From CAVQCJ01 sp963711005 (GTDB lineage Bacteria > Actinomycetota > Actinomycetes > Prado026): DNA of 64,000 nt. Both the position numbers and the translations under genes were made by a program. Under the pieces are notes generated by a model. That model did not search any database, had not been told where the DNA came from, and worked only from the letters and a program-made list of their open reading frames with translations. Shown here piece by piece: positions 1-10,673 of the stretch. Positions within the stretch are counted from its first letter, which is position 1. Every line of letters starts with the position of its first letter. The stretch covers positions 124,001-188,000 of the forward strand of contig CAVQCJ010000006.1 in the NCBI GenBank assembly GCA_963711005.1, in the 5' to 3' direction.

Positions 1-279
1 GAACACCCCGTCGGTGGCGACGTCGCGCACGAGCGCCTCGCCCGGGTCCACGAGGTTGGCGCCGTGTGTCTGCAGCCGCATGACCAACCGGGACAGTGTG
101 TCCTCGTCCGCGGCCGACACCACCACCCTGGCGTACGACTCGTCCTCGGGGCGCTTGCCCACGTCGAAGCGCTCGATGACGTAGTCGCTGCCGAGGTCGA
201 GCACGTCGTCGAGCAGTCGGGAGAGCATGCCGGAGTCGAGGATGTGGCCCTGCAGCTCGACGGCTTCGCTCACCGGCAC
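1..279 (-). CDS. LOR/SDH-type conserved domain protein (TIGR00300-like), N-terminal part
   Basis: This is the first 93 residues of a protein whose remainder lies beyond the left edge. The translation begins MPVSEAVELQGHI and continues with a conserved stretch (LDDVLDLGSDYVIERFDVGKRPEDESYARV, read in two parts) that I recognise as the N-terminal domain of the TIGR00300/LOR-SDH family. That domain is found in archaeal-type ornithine cyclodeaminases and arginine dihydrolase-type enzymes. The GTG at 279 was chosen because AGGAG lies 8 nt upstream; a second GTG two codons later is possible. The catalytic part is not in the window, so the reaction cannot be assigned. Confidence 0.7.
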   Translation of the reverse strand, partial: MPVSEAVELQGHILDSGMLSRLLDDVLDLGSDYVIERFDVGKRPEDESYARVVVSAADEDTLSRLVMRLQTHGANLVDPGEALVRDVATDGVF

Positions 280-335
280 GACGGGCTCTCCTGCTCCTCG
301 TAGGGGCCGCGCCCGCTCCGGCCGCGGCGGGAGAA

Positions 336-1115
336 TCAGATCACGGCGCCGTCGTCGTCCGGATCGTCGGGGCGGTCGCCGAGCCGGGCCACCAGCGCGG
401 CGAAGCCGCCGAGGAAGGCCAGCGCGGCCGCGAGCATCATCCAGTCAGCCAGGTGCCAGCCGAGCAGCACGGCGGCGAACAGCACCGCGGGTCCGCCCAG
501 TACCGCGGCCCAGGCGAACCGGGTCCCTACGCTCGTCTCGGGCAACGGCGGCGGGGGCGGCGGTACGTAGCCCGGCTCGGGCTCCGGCTCGGGTACCGGC
601 ACCGGCCGCAGCAGGTCCTCCCAGCCCATCACCGAGGCACCCGGGTCGCCCGGGTCGCCTTCTGCTGCACCGGCGCCGAGCTGGGGGTCGAACGGGTCGT
701 GGTGGTCGGTCGTGGCCGGCATCCGGTCCGACGGCACGTCCTCGGCGGCCGGCCACGGCCGGTGCGCGGCGGGCGCGGCGTGGAACGACGCGACGATGGC
801 GGCGAACTCGGCGTCCATGTCCCGGCCGTCGTCCGACCCGTCGTCCCGCACGCCGCCGGAGCTGGTGTCCGGCCAGTCGTCGTCCTGGTCGTCGGTGCCG
901 GTCAGCTCCACGTGGATGAGGGCGCGGGCCTGCTCCACGGCTGCCACGTCGACGTACAGGCGGTCGGTGTCGCCGTCGGGGACCGGCTCGGGGGAGGCGG
1001 CGGCGTAGGCCGCCACCCCGCGGTCGCGCAGGGCGGCCAGCAGCGCGTCGGCGGTGCCCGGGTCCAGGTCGGCCACGGCCACGTATGCGTCGGCGCTCAG
1101 CCCGTTGCCGCGCAC
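336..1115 (-). CDS. Conserved actinobacterial membrane protein of unknown function
   Basis: 259 residues. The N-terminal ~65 residues (ADLDPGTADALLAALRDRGVAAY, then a DRLYVDVAAVEQARALI segment) look like a small alpha/beta signalling-type domain similar to DUF2007. A long acidic, proline-rich linker follows, including a run of prolines, and the protein ends with two hydrophobic helices (about residues 190-235) and an acidic tail. The GTG at 1115 has AAGGAGG 5 nt upstream. The open frame extends to 1286 only through a low-complexity repeat and was not used. No function is recognised; it is probably anchored in the inner membrane. Confidence 0.7.
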   Translation of the reverse strand: MRGNGLSADAYVAVADLDPGTADALLAALRDRGVAAYAAASPEPVPDGDTDRLYVDVAAVEQARALIHVELTGTDDQDDDWPDTSSGGVRDDGSDDGRDMDAEFAAIVASFHAAPAAHRPWPAAEDVPSDRMPATTDHHDPFDPQLGAGAAEGDPGDPGASVMGWEDLLRPVPVPEPEPEPGYVPPPPPPLPETSVGTRFAWAAVLGGPAVLFAAVLLGWHLADWMMLAAALAFLGGFAALVARLGDRPDDPDDDGAVI

Positions 1116-1131
1116 CTTCGCCTCCTTCGCT

Positions 1132-1167
1132 CCGTGCTCGTCGTGCTCGTCGTGCTCGTCGTCCTCG
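1132..1167. repeat. Four tandem copies of a 9-bp unit
   Basis: TCGTGCTCG is repeated four times with one mismatch each in the first and last copies, in the 82-bp gap between the membrane protein and the esterase gene. It is too short and too regular to be CRISPR; it is a simple tandem repeat of unknown role. Confidence 0.8.
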
Positions 1168-1197
1168 CCGTTCTGGTCCTGCCTCCGGCTCCTCGCG

Positions 1198-1959
1198 CTA
1201 GGTGCCCGCCGCGGCCGGCGCGAGCCGGCGGACGAACTCCAGACTCCCGGCGAAGATCTCCGGGGCGTCGTTGTCCAGTGTGGCAACGTGGTACGAGTTC
1301 GGCAGCACCCGTTCGGTCAGGTCCGTCGAACGGACGTGGGACAGGATCCAGGCGGCGTTCGAGGGCTCGACCACATGGTCCTGGCCGCTGCGGAACAGCA
1401 GCAGCGGCTGGTCCACCTTGGCGATGTCCGCCTTCACCTGGGCCCAGCCCTGCGTCAGCGAGTGCAGCGCCTTGAGCGGGACCCGGTCGTAGCAGCCCTC
1501 GTCCTGGCCGGGCTTGGCGATGTCGTTGCCGATGCCCTTGAGGGACGGGACGACGGACTTGAGCAGGGGGAGCGCGACCAGCGCCTTGTTCTCGCTGTGC
1601 ACCGAGGGGTTCACCAGCACCAGCCCACGGACGGCGTCGCCCCGCAGCTCGGCCAGCCGCAGCGACAGGGAGCCGCCCATCGACAGGCCGAGCACGAAGA
1701 CGTCCGAGCACCGGCCGGCCAGGTCGGTGAAGGCGCCGTCGATCTCGGCGTACCAGTCGTCCCAGCGGGTGAGCGCCATGTCCTGCCAGGTGGACCCGTG
1801 GCCGGGCAGCCGCGGCAGCCGCACGGTCAGGCCGGAGGCGGCGAGCTCGTCGGCCCAGGGCCGCATGGACTTGGGCGACCCGGTGAACCCGTGCACCACC
1901 AGCGCGCCGACCGGGCCGCCGTCGTGCGCGAACGGCTCAGCCCCTGGGATCAGTGGCAC
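1198..1959 (-). CDS. Alpha/beta hydrolase, carboxylesterase/monoacylglycerol-lipase type
   Basis: 253 residues. The oxyanion motif HGFTGS is at residues 23-28 and the nucleophile elbow GLSMG at 91-95, giving Ser93. Asp of SGQDHVV and His of NSYHVATLD near the C-terminus complete a likely triad. Length and motifs match the Est30/YvaK carboxylesterase family, which cleaves short-chain esters or monoacylglycerols in the cytoplasm. The GTG at 1959 was chosen because GGAGG precedes it by 4 nt; the frame continues upstream without a better start. It is divergent from a glycerolipid acyltransferase, so a lipid-related substrate is plausible but inferred. Confidence 0.85.
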   Translation of the reverse strand: MPLIPGAEPFAHDGGPVGALVVHGFTGSPKSMRPWADELAASGLTVRLPRLPGHGSTWQDMALTRWDDWYAEIDGAFTDLAGRCSDVFVLGLSMGGSLSLRLAELRGDAVRGLVLVNPSVHSENKALVALPLLKSVVPSLKGIGNDIAKPGQDEGCYDRVPLKALHSLTQGWAQVKADIAKVDQPLLLFRSGQDHVVEPSNAAWILSHVRSTDLTERVLPNSYHVATLDNDAPEIFAGSLEFVRRLAPAAAGT

Positions 1960-2173
1960 GGTGCCTCCGCTGCTCGGGCCGCGGAACGCCCTCGGCCTCG
2001 GTCGCATCGTCGCACGACGGCGGCCCCGGCGCGACGCCCCCGCGGCGGGGGGCGTTGCCCACGGTGAGGCGCGCTCTTAGGGTGGTCGCGGACACCGGGG
2101 TCCGCAGCAGCGATGGCTGGGCCGGCAAGCGGGAAGATCGAGCGACCATGGGTGACTGGGTCGGGAGGTGACG

Positions 2174-2920
2174 GTGTTCTACTGGCTGCTCCGGCAGGTG
2201 CTCGTCGGCCCCCTGCTCCGACTGTTCTTCCGACCCTGGGTCGAGGGGCTGGAGAACGTCCCTGACGAGGGGCCGGTCATCCTCGCGAGCAACCACCTGT
2301 CGTTCTCGGACTCGATCTTCCTGCCGCTGGTCGTGCCCCGACACATCACCTTCCTGGCCAAGTCCGACTACTTCACCGGCAAGGGACTGAAGGGGCGGCT
2401 GACCGCGTCCTTCTTCAAGCACATCGGGCAGGTCCCGATCGACCGATCGGGTGGTTCGGCCAGCCAGGCCGCGATCGACACCGGGCTCCGGGTCCTGAAC
2501 GAGGGGAGCCTGCTGGGGATCTACCCGGAGGGCACCCGATCACCGGACGGGCAGCTGTACCGGGGGCGGACGGGGGTGGCCCGGATGGCCCTGGAGTCCG
2601 GGGCCCGGGTCATCCCGGTGGCGATGATCGACACGGACAAGATCCAGCCGCCCGGGCGGGTTCGACCGAAGATCATGCGGGTCGGGATCAAGATCGGGCG
2701 GCCGCTGGACTTCTCCCGCTACGCGGGCATGGAGGGCGACCGCTTCGTCCTGCGGTCGATCACTGACGAGATCATGTACGAGCTCATGACCCTGTCGGGC
2801 CAGGAGTACGTGGACATGTACGCGACCAAGGCGAAGACGGAGATCGCGGCCGGCCGCCGTCCCGCGACGATCGTCAGCATCGGCGGCGAGATCGCCGACG
2901 AGCCCGTGCACGCCGCCTGA
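2174..2920 (+). CDS. 1-acyl-sn-glycerol-3-phosphate acyltransferase family protein (PlsC-like)
   Basis: 248 residues of the LPLAT family. The catalytic NHLSFSD (HX4D, His41 and Asp46) and the glycerophosphate-binding PEGTRS (from residue 118) are both present, and an N-terminal hydrophobic segment suggests membrane association. The family transfers an acyl chain to lysophosphatidic acid in phospholipid synthesis. GGGAGG lies 5 nt before the GTG at 2174; the GTG at 2168 falls inside that ribosome-binding site and is less likely. The position resembles mycobacterial Rv2182c, near the class II DAHP synthase, as I recall that locus. Confidence 0.88.
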   Translation: MFYWLLRQVLVGPLLRLFFRPWVEGLENVPDEGPVILASNHLSFSDSIFLPLVVPRHITFLAKSDYFTGKGLKGRLTASFFKHIGQVPIDRSGGSASQAAIDTGLRVLNEGSLLGIYPEGTRSPDGQLYRGRTGVARMALESGARVIPVAMIDTDKIQPPGRVRPKIMRVGIKIGRPLDFSRYAGMEGDRFVLRSITDEIMYELMTLSGQEYVDMYATKAKTEIAAGRRPATIVSIGGEIADEPVHAA

Positions 2921-2962
2921 GACTCTCTGAGACCCCCGAGACCCCCGAGACCCCCGAGACCC
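2919..2962. repeat. Tandem GAGACCCCC repeat just after the plsC-like stop
   Basis: Three exact copies of a 9-bp unit (2929-2955) flanked by degenerate copies on both sides fill most of the 55-bp space between the acyltransferase stop and the LtrA start. No dyad symmetry is visible, so it is not an obvious terminator. Confidence 0.8.
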
Positions 2963-2975
2963 AGGACCGCGACCG

Positions 2976-4145
2976 GTGGCGCTCCTGCGGGCCCGCGGGG
3001 AGGCGGCACGGGCGACCAACATCGAGCTGTTCTTCGACCTCGTCTACGTCTTCGCCGTCACCCAGCTGTCCCACCACCTGCTGGGCCGGCCGACCTGGAC
3101 CGGTGCTGCGCAGACGGCGTTGCTGCTCATGATGGTCTGGCACGTCTGGATCTACACCGTGTGGATGACCAACTGGCTGGACCCCGCCCGGCTGCCGGTC
3201 CGGCTGTGCCTCATCGCGCTGATGCTGGCCGCCCTGCTGATGTCCTCGGCGCTGCCGCAGGCGTTCAGCAGCGGCGGGGTGCTCATCGGCTGGTCGTACG
3301 CCGTCATGCAGGTCGGCCGCAGCGCGTTCGCCGTGCTCGCGCTGCGCGGCTCGGACCGGCTGCAGCGCAACTTCGAGCGGGCCCTGTGCTGGTGCGTCGT
3401 GAGCGGCGTGCTCGCGGTGGCCGGAGGGTTCACGCACGACGGCGCCCGGTTCGGGCTGTGGGCGGCGGCGGTGGCCGTCGACCTCACCGGGGGTGCGGTG
3501 GGCTTCTGGACGCCGGGGCTGGGCCGTTCGCGCACCGAGGACTGGAGCATCGAGGGCAACCACTTCGCCGAGCGGTGCCAGGCCTTCGTGCTGATCGCGC
3601 TCGGCGAGTCCGTCGTGGTCATCGGGGCGACGTTCTCCGACATCGAGCACGTCGACGCGGTGGCCGTGTACGCCGTGGTGCTCGCGTTCGTCGGGGCCGT
3701 CGCGCTGTGGTGGCTGTACTTCGACCGCAGCGCGGAGGACGCCGCGGCGGTCCTGGCCGGGTCGGACGACCCGGGCCGGCTGGGCCGCTCGGCGTACCAC
3801 GACATCCATCCGTTCATGGTGGGCGGCGTCATCGTGGCCGCAGCCGCGGACGAGCGGGTTCTCGCGCACCCGACCGGGCCGGTGGACGCAGCGACGGCGT
3901 GGATGCTGCTCGGCGGGACGGCGCTGTTCGTGGCCGGGCACGCCATGTTCAAGGCGACCGTCTGGGGGGTGGTGCCCTGGACGCGGATCGCCGCGGTGGG
4001 TCTGCTCGCCGCGCTCGGTCTGGTCGCCCCGTACGTGTCCGGCCTTGTCCTCGGGACGTTCGCCGCCGCGGTCGTCATCGCGGTGGCGGTCTGCGACCGG
4101 GTGCTGCCGCTCCCGGTGTCGCGCCGCGCCCGGCTGGCCGCCTGA
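2976..4145 (+). CDS. Low-temperature-requirement A (LtrA) family membrane protein
   Basis: 389 residues with about ten to twelve hydrophobic segments. The start shows the family signature NIELFFDLVYVFAVTQL, and GNHFAERCQAFVLIALGES in the middle is equally characteristic. LtrA was named from a Listeria gene needed for growth in the cold; the molecular activity is not known, and a transporter or transferase role has been suggested. The GTG start has only a weak ribosome-binding site (AGGA about 10 nt upstream). It converges on glpK with a 46-bp gap. Confidence 0.85.
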   Translation: MALLRARGEAARATNIELFFDLVYVFAVTQLSHHLLGRPTWTGAAQTALLLMMVWHVWIYTVWMTNWLDPARLPVRLCLIALMLAALLMSSALPQAFSSGGVLIGWSYAVMQVGRSAFAVLALRGSDRLQRNFERALCWCVVSGVLAVAGGFTHDGARFGLWAAAVAVDLTGGAVGFWTPGLGRSRTEDWSIEGNHFAERCQAFVLIALGESVVVIGATFSDIEHVDAVAVYAVVLAFVGAVALWWLYFDRSAEDAAAVLAGSDDPGRLGRSAYHDIHPFMVGGVIVAAAADERVLAHPTGPVDAATAWMLLGGTALFVAGHAMFKATVWGVVPWTRIAAVGLLAALGLVAPYVSGLVLGTFAAAVVIAVAVCDRVLPLPVSRRARLAA

Positions 4146-4191
4146 CCAGCTGACCGGTCCGACTGTCCGACTGTCCGAGCGCCCGTCCGCG

Positions 4192-5687
<1,496 letters not shown>

Positions 5688-5691
<4 letters not shown>

Positions 5692-6560
5692 GGGCCGGCT
5701 CCGTGGTTCGTCCCGTCCCGTGTCTTCCTCAGGTGGTCGAGCACCACCGGGTCCAGCCGACCGGGCACCAGCCGCTCCTCCAGGTTCTCGGTGCCGGACC
5801 ACGAGGTGAGCGCGGCCGCCAGTGCCACCGCCGAGCCGTCGGCGGGCGGGTGCCCGGCTTGGCCGAGAAGGCCGGAGACCTCGTCGGCGAGGGCGCCTTC
5901 GAGCGGCAGACAGTCCGCCGGGTCCGGGCGCTCGAAGTACAGCGTGTGCAGGCCACGCAGCCGGACCAGCTCCGGCACGGGGTCGGGGTGGTCGTCCACG
6001 CGCAGGTCGACCAGCACGTCGCTGCCGCCGCCGTAGCCGCCGTCCGGGGTGACCACGAGCACCGCTGCGGACTGCCGACCGCGCCGGTCACCACCCGCGC
6101 GGTCGCCCGCTGTCAACGTGGTGAGCAGCCGGTCCACCAGGTCCCGCCCCGGAACGGAGTCGAGCCAGGCCCGTTCCATCGCGGCCACGACCTCGGGACC
6201 GGTGAGGATGTTGCCCTGGATCGCGTACCCGTCGCCGACGGCGCCGCCGGCCCAGGGCAGGCACTCGGCCCCGGTCCACGAGGCCCCGTCCCCGGCCGCG
6301 GCGACCACCCCGAGCTGGCGGTGCTCGCGGTCGGCGTCCGCCGCGGTGACGCGGTCGATCGCAGTCTGTGCGTCCGCGCCCTGGCCGAGCAGCGCCAGCA
6401 CGTCGCCGCGGTACGCAAGGTTCGCCAGCGCCTGGGTCGCCACCGCCCCGATGCCGGCCATCGCCGCGGGCACCGCCGCGCCGACCGCGAGGAACTTGGA
6501 CGCGACGGCCACCCCGTACGTCGTGCCGTCGGCGCTGCGGGCCGCGATCGAGAAGGTCAT
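5688..6560 (-). CDS. DUF1028 family protein (Ntn-hydrolase-like fold)
   Basis: 290 residues. The start MTFSIAARSADG and the downstream GNILTGPEVV and GGDRRGRQSAAVLVV stretches are typical of DUF1028, a family with a predicted N-terminal-nucleophile hydrolase fold and no settled substrate. A C-terminal ~60-residue extension could be a peptidoglycan-binding-like helical segment. The ATG at 6560 was chosen because homologues start at this motif and a TAGCCT hexamer lies 7 nt upstream. Its TGA overlaps the glpK start, so the two are likely one leaderless operon. Confidence 0.85.
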
Positions 6561-6567
6561 GGTCCGC

Positions 6568-6573
6568 AGGCTA
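6568..6573 (-). promoter_or_regulatory. Putative -10 element of the DUF1028-glpK operon
   Basis: TAGCCT on the minus strand, separated by 7 nt from the ATG at 6560, would place transcription start at the start codon (leaderless mRNA). No convincing -35 is visible. Confidence 0.5.
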
Positions 6574-6668
6574 CCGATGGGCCTGCCGGCCACCCGGTGC
6601 TGGAACTGCCGAGCCGGACACGGTTGGATTCAGCGCGACGACCCCCGCGAGCGACGAGTGGAGCACTG

Positions 6669-7694
6669 ATGCGCATCGGAGTCCTGACCGGCGGCGGCGA
6701 CTGCCCTGGTCTCAACGCAGTGATCAGGGCCGTCGTGCGCAAGGGGGTCCAGCACTACGGGCACGAGTTCGTCGGCTTCCGGGACGGCTGGAAAGGCCCG
6801 CTCGAGGGCCTGACGATGCCGCTCGACGTGGCGGCCGTGCGCGGGATCCTGCCCAGGGGCGGCACCATCCTGGGCTCCTCGCGGACCAACCCGATCAAGG
6901 TGGACGGCGGGATCGAGCGCATCGAGAAGAATCTCGCGTCACTGGGCGTCGACGCGCTGGTGGCCATCGGTGGCGAGGACACCCTCGGCGTCGCGACCAG
7001 GCTCGACGAGCACGGCGTACGGGTCGTGGGCGTGCCGAAGACCATCGACAACGACCTCAACGCGACGGACTACACCTTCGGCTTCGACACCGCGGTGAAC
7101 ATCGCCACCGAGGCGATCGACCGTCTGCACACCACGGCCGAGTCGCACCACCGGGCGCTGATCGTCGAGGTCATGGGTCGGCATGCCGGCTGGATCGCCC
7201 TGCACGCCGGGATGGCCGGCGGAGCCAACGTCATCCTGATCCCCGAGCAGCCGTTCGACATCGACCAGGTCTGCGAGTGGGTGGAGCGCAGGTTCGAGTC
7301 CCACTACGCGCCGGTCATCGTGGTCGCCGAGGGTGCCCTGCCCAGCGACGGCGACCTGATGACCAGGGACGCACCACTGGACGCCTTCGGGCACGTCCGG
7401 CTGTCCGGGATCGGCGAGTGGCTGGCCGGGCAGATCGAGCACCGCACCGGCAAGGAAGCGCGCACGACGGTGCTCGGACACATCCAGCGCGGGGGCACGC
7501 CCACCGCGTTCGACCGCTGGCTGGCGACCCGGTTCGGCCTGCACGCGATCGAGGCCGTGAACGACGGGGACTTCGGGAAGATGATCGCGTTGCGCGGGGT
7601 GGACGTGGTCCGCGTGCCACTGGCCGCCGCTACCACGGAGCTCAAGACGGTGCCGCCTGCGCTGTACGAAGAGGCCAAGACCCTGTTCGGCTGA
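6669..7694 (+). CDS. pfp: 6-phosphofructokinase with pyrophosphate-dependent signature
   Basis: 341 residues of the group III PFKA family. GGGDCPGLNAVIR binds phosphate near the N-terminus; PKTIDND carries the catalytic Asp; MGRHAGW binds fructose-6-phosphate. Two positions used to tell the phosphoryl donor fall exactly at the E. coli numbers: GGEDT gives Asp104, and PKT gives Lys124. ATP enzymes usually have Gly104, whereas the PPi-dependent Amycolatopsis methanolica enzyme has Asp. A reversible PPi-linked reaction is therefore inferred, which would work in glycolysis and gluconeogenesis. GGAG lies 6 nt before the ATG. Confidence 0.92.
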   Translation: MRIGVLTGGGDCPGLNAVIRAVVRKGVQHYGHEFVGFRDGWKGPLEGLTMPLDVAAVRGILPRGGTILGSSRTNPIKVDGGIERIEKNLASLGVDALVAIGGEDTLGVATRLDEHGVRVVGVPKTIDNDLNATDYTFGFDTAVNIATEAIDRLHTTAESHHRALIVEVMGRHAGWIALHAGMAGGANVILIPEQPFDIDQVCEWVERRFESHYAPVIVVAEGALPSDGDLMTRDAPLDAFGHVRLSGIGEWLAGQIEHRTGKEARTTVLGHIQRGGTPTAFDRWLATRFGLHAIEAVNDGDFGKMIALRGVDVVRVPLAAATTELKTVPPALYEEAKTLFG

Positions 7695-7853
7695 CCCAGC
7701 TGTCCAGCGGACCGCTCGGAATCGCCATCTGGCGCGCTCGCCCGGGAACGGGTAAGAGTGGTTCTTCGGCGCGCCGGGCGTGACGGTGAGGTGCCGGCGC
7801 CGACCGGGTGTCACCCCCGAGCCATCGGCATCGCAGCGGAGAGGAGCCAGGTC

Positions 7854-8482
7854 GTGGACATGAAGCTCGAGGTCATGGTGCTGCCGGTCTCCGACGTGGA
7901 CCGGGCCAAGGAGTTCTACGGACGCCTCGGGTGGAGGCTGGACGCGGACGTCGCCAGCGGGGACGACTTCCGCCTGATCCAGTTCACCCCACCCGGCTCC
8001 GGGTGCTCGGTGCAGTTCGGCACGGGTCTCACGTCGGCGGCGCCGGGGTCGGCCCAGGCCCTGCACCTGATCGTGTCCGACATCGAGGCGGCACATGACC
8101 AGCTGGTCAAGAGCGATGTCGACGTCAGCGACGTGTACCACTGCGCAACAGGGTTCGCTTGCCGGTTCGGGGACGCCGGAACGGCTGGTCGCGTCGGCGG
8201 ACGGGCGCCCGGTGGTCTCAGCTACGGGTCCTTCGCCTCGTTCAGCGACCCGGACGGCAACGGCTGGGTGTTCCAGGAGGTCACGACCCGGCTCGCCCGG
8301 GCGCATCGACCCCGCAGCGACGTCGTTCGCGTCGGCGTCCGACCTCGCCGAGGCGCTGCGCCGGGCTGCCGCGGCGCACGGACGAGCACGAGGCCCTGAC
8401 CGGGCAGGCCGACCCTGACTGGCCGGACTGGTACGCCGAGTACATGGTGCGGGAGCGGGCGGGGCAGGACCTGCCGACATGA
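7854..8482 (+). CDS. VOC (glyoxalase/bleomycin-resistance) superfamily protein, two frameshifts
   Basis: About 208 residues once repaired. One VOC module is clear: KLEVMVLPVSDVDRAKEFYGRLGW at the start and SYGSFASFSDPDGNGWVFQEV at the end. Frame breaks near 8294 (CTG read as CTCG) and 8386 move the C-terminal tail (RIDPAATSFASASDLAEALRR, then DPDWPDWYAEYM) through two other frames. AGGAG sits 7 nt before the GTG at 7854. The stop overlaps the next gene (ATGA). VOC proteins bind a metal and act on small molecules; the substrate here is unknown. Confidence 0.8.
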
Positions 8483-9833
8483 CGGCGGTCAGGACCGTCG
8501 ACTACGACGTCATCGTCCTGGGCGCCGGCTCGCCCGGCGAGCACTGCGCCGGCGCGCTGGCCGAGGGCGGCCTGCGTGTCGCCCTGGTCGAGCGCGAGCT
8601 GGTCGGCGGCGAGTGCTCGTACTGGGCGTGCATCCCGTCGAAGACGTTGCTGCGTCCCGGGGAGGCCGTGCACGCCGCACGGGACGCCGCGGCGACCGCG
8701 CGAGGTCGACGTCCAGGCCGCGCTGGCCTGGCGCGACTTCATGGTCTCCAACTACTCCGACGCCGGGCAGGAGGGCTGGCTGAAGAGCAACGGCATCGAC
8801 CTGCTCCGCGGCACCGGGCGGCTGGCCGGGACAGGCGTGGTCGAGGTCGACGGCGTGCGCCACACGACAACGCACGTCGTCGTGGCCAACGGGGCCGACC
8901 CGATCATCCCGCCGATCCCGGGTCTGCGCGAGCTCGACGGGATCTGGACGAACCGCGAGGCCACCGGGATGAAGGTCGTCCCCGACCGGCTGCTCGTGCT
9001 CGGCGGTGGGCCGGTCGGCGTGGAGATGGCCCAGGCCGTCACGCCGTCTGGGCGGCGAGGTCACCCTCGTCGAGGGAGCGGACCACCTGCTGTCCCGGGA
9101 GCCCGCACCGCTCGGCGAGGCGCTCGCGCGAGGTCCTGCGCCGCGACGGCATCGACGTCGTCCTCGGCGAGCACGTCGACAGCCGCGCGGCAGGACGGGG
9201 CGGACTACGTCCTGGCCCTCGACAGCGGCCGCGAGCTGCGCGGCGACCGGCTGCTCGTCGCCACCGGCCGCCGCCCTCGGGTGGACGGGATCGGTCTGGA
9301 GACCGTCGGGGTCACGGCCGACAGCCGCGGCATCCCGGTCGACGCTCGGCTGCGAGCCGGTGAGCGGCTGTGGGCGATCGGCGACGTCACCGGCATCTGG
9401 CCGCTCACCCACGTCGGCAAGTACCAGGGCGAGGTGGTCGCCGCGAACATCCTCGGCGAGCCGCGCGACGCGGACTACCGGGCCGTGCCGCGCGTCACCT
9501 ACACCGACCCGCAGGCGGCATGCGGTGGGCGCCACGGAGGCCAGGTTCAGCGCGACCGTGCCGGTGTCGGAGCTGGCCAAGACGGAGACGTACACCCGCG
9601 CGTACGCCCAGTCCAACGGCTTCCTGACGCTCCTCAGCGACGGCGAGCAGCTGACCGGCGCGTACGCGCTCGGCCCCGAGGCCGGCGAATGGCTGCAGCA
9701 GGCCACGCTGGCCATCCGCGCTCGGGTCCCGCTCGACGTCCTGCGCGACACCATCCAGCCGTTCCCGACCTTCTCGGAGATCTACGTCGGCGCGCTGAAG
9801 GCCCTCCGCGGCGCGATCGCGACGAGCGCCTGA
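8479..9833 (+). CDS. FAD-dependent pyridine nucleotide-disulfide oxidoreductase, five frameshifts
   Basis: About 449 residues after repair. The FAD motif VIVLGAGSPGEHCAGALAEGG opens the protein, and ELVGGECSYWACIPSKTLL follows. The usual redox CxxxxC is replaced by CSYWAC, which still has two Cys five positions apart. A second dinucleotide fold (LLVLGGGPVGVEMA), LWAIGDVTG and a dimerisation domain follow. Apparent +1 insertions lie at about 8701, 9045, 9129, 9187 and 9521. The family includes lipoamide dehydrogenase and mercuric reductase; the electron acceptor is not evident. It starts inside the VOC gene's stop and is probably co-transcribed with the genes around it. Confidence 0.85.
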
Positions 9834-9864
9834 TGAGGTTCGGGAGCCGACCATCGGAGCAGTC

Positions 9865-10629
9865 ATGACCGCCCTGTCCGATGTGACGCGGACGCCGCGC
9901 GGACCGGAGCTGCTCGGGCAGACCGTCGTCGTGATCGGCGGCAGCGCCGGCATCGGGCTCGAGACAGCCAGACGGGCGCGGGCCGAGGGCGCCGACGTCA
10001 TCGTCACCGCTCGCAACCCCGACCGCCTGGAACGCGCCGCCGCCGAGCTCGGCGCGCGGAGCAGCGCGGCCTTCGACGCCACCGACTTCGACCGGCTCGA
10101 CCAGTTCTTCGAGGAGCTGCCGACACCGATCGACCATCTGATGGTCACCGCCGGTGGTCCGTACTACGCGCCGCTGGCGACCATGGACTTCGACGCAGGC
10201 GCGCCGCGACGTCGACGAGCATCTGTGGCTGACCCTGCGCGTCGCCCGGCAACGCCGCCGGCAAGGTACGTCCCGGGGGCACGCTGCTGTTCATCGGCGG
10301 CACCGGCGGGCGCCGTCCGGCCGTCGGCCTGTCGATCGTGTCGACCTTCACCGCCGGGCTGCCCGCCCTCGACGAAGAGCCTCGCGCTCGAGCTCGCGCC
10401 GATCCGGGTCAACCTCATCGCGCCTGGCTTCGTCGACACGCCACTGTCGGCGTCGCTCCTCGGCGATCAGCTCGACGAGCGTCGCGAGCAGCTCCGCGCC
10501 ACGCTGCCGATCGGGCGCGTGGTGGGGCCCGCGGATGTCGCCGCGCTCGCCGTCCACATCATGACCAACACGGCTCTCACCGGGGCGACGTTCGACATCG
10601 ACGGCGGCCAGCAGCTCGTCGCCGGGTGA
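9865..10629 (+). CDS. Short-chain dehydrogenase/reductase, three frameshifts
   Basis: About 253 residues. VVIGGSAGIGLE is the NAD(P)-binding Gly motif, MVTAGGPYY replaces the usual NNAG, and APIRVNLIAPGFVDTP with DIDGGQQLVAG closes the protein. Insertions near 10196, 10250 and 10370 put residues ~110-168 out of frame, then the original frame returns. The region where Ser-Tyr-Lys would lie reads GGTLLFIGGTGGRRP then STFTAGLPALTKSLALE, so the catalytic Lys is visible but the usual Tyr is not (Phe or Gly instead). The activity may be atypical or the read may contain further errors. Confidence 0.8.
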   Translation: MTALSDVTRTPRGPELLGQTVVVIGGSAGIGLETARRARAEGADVIVTARNPDRLERAAAELGARSSAAFDATDFDRLDQFFEELPTPIDHLMVTAGGPYYAPLATMDFDAGAPRRRRASVADPARRPATPPARYVPGARCCSSAAPAGAVRPSACRSCRPSPPGCPPSTKSLALELAPIRVNLIAPGFVDTPLSASLLGDQLDERREQLRATLPIGRVVGPADVAALAVHIMTNTALTGATFDIDGGQQLVAG

Positions 10630-10673
10630 GCCAGAGCTGACAACCGCGAGGCCACGTGAGAGGCGGTCATCCT

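Noticed and set aside
2919..2962. CRISPR-like array
   Set aside because: The unit is only 9 bp, there are no spacers, and no cas genes are in the window.
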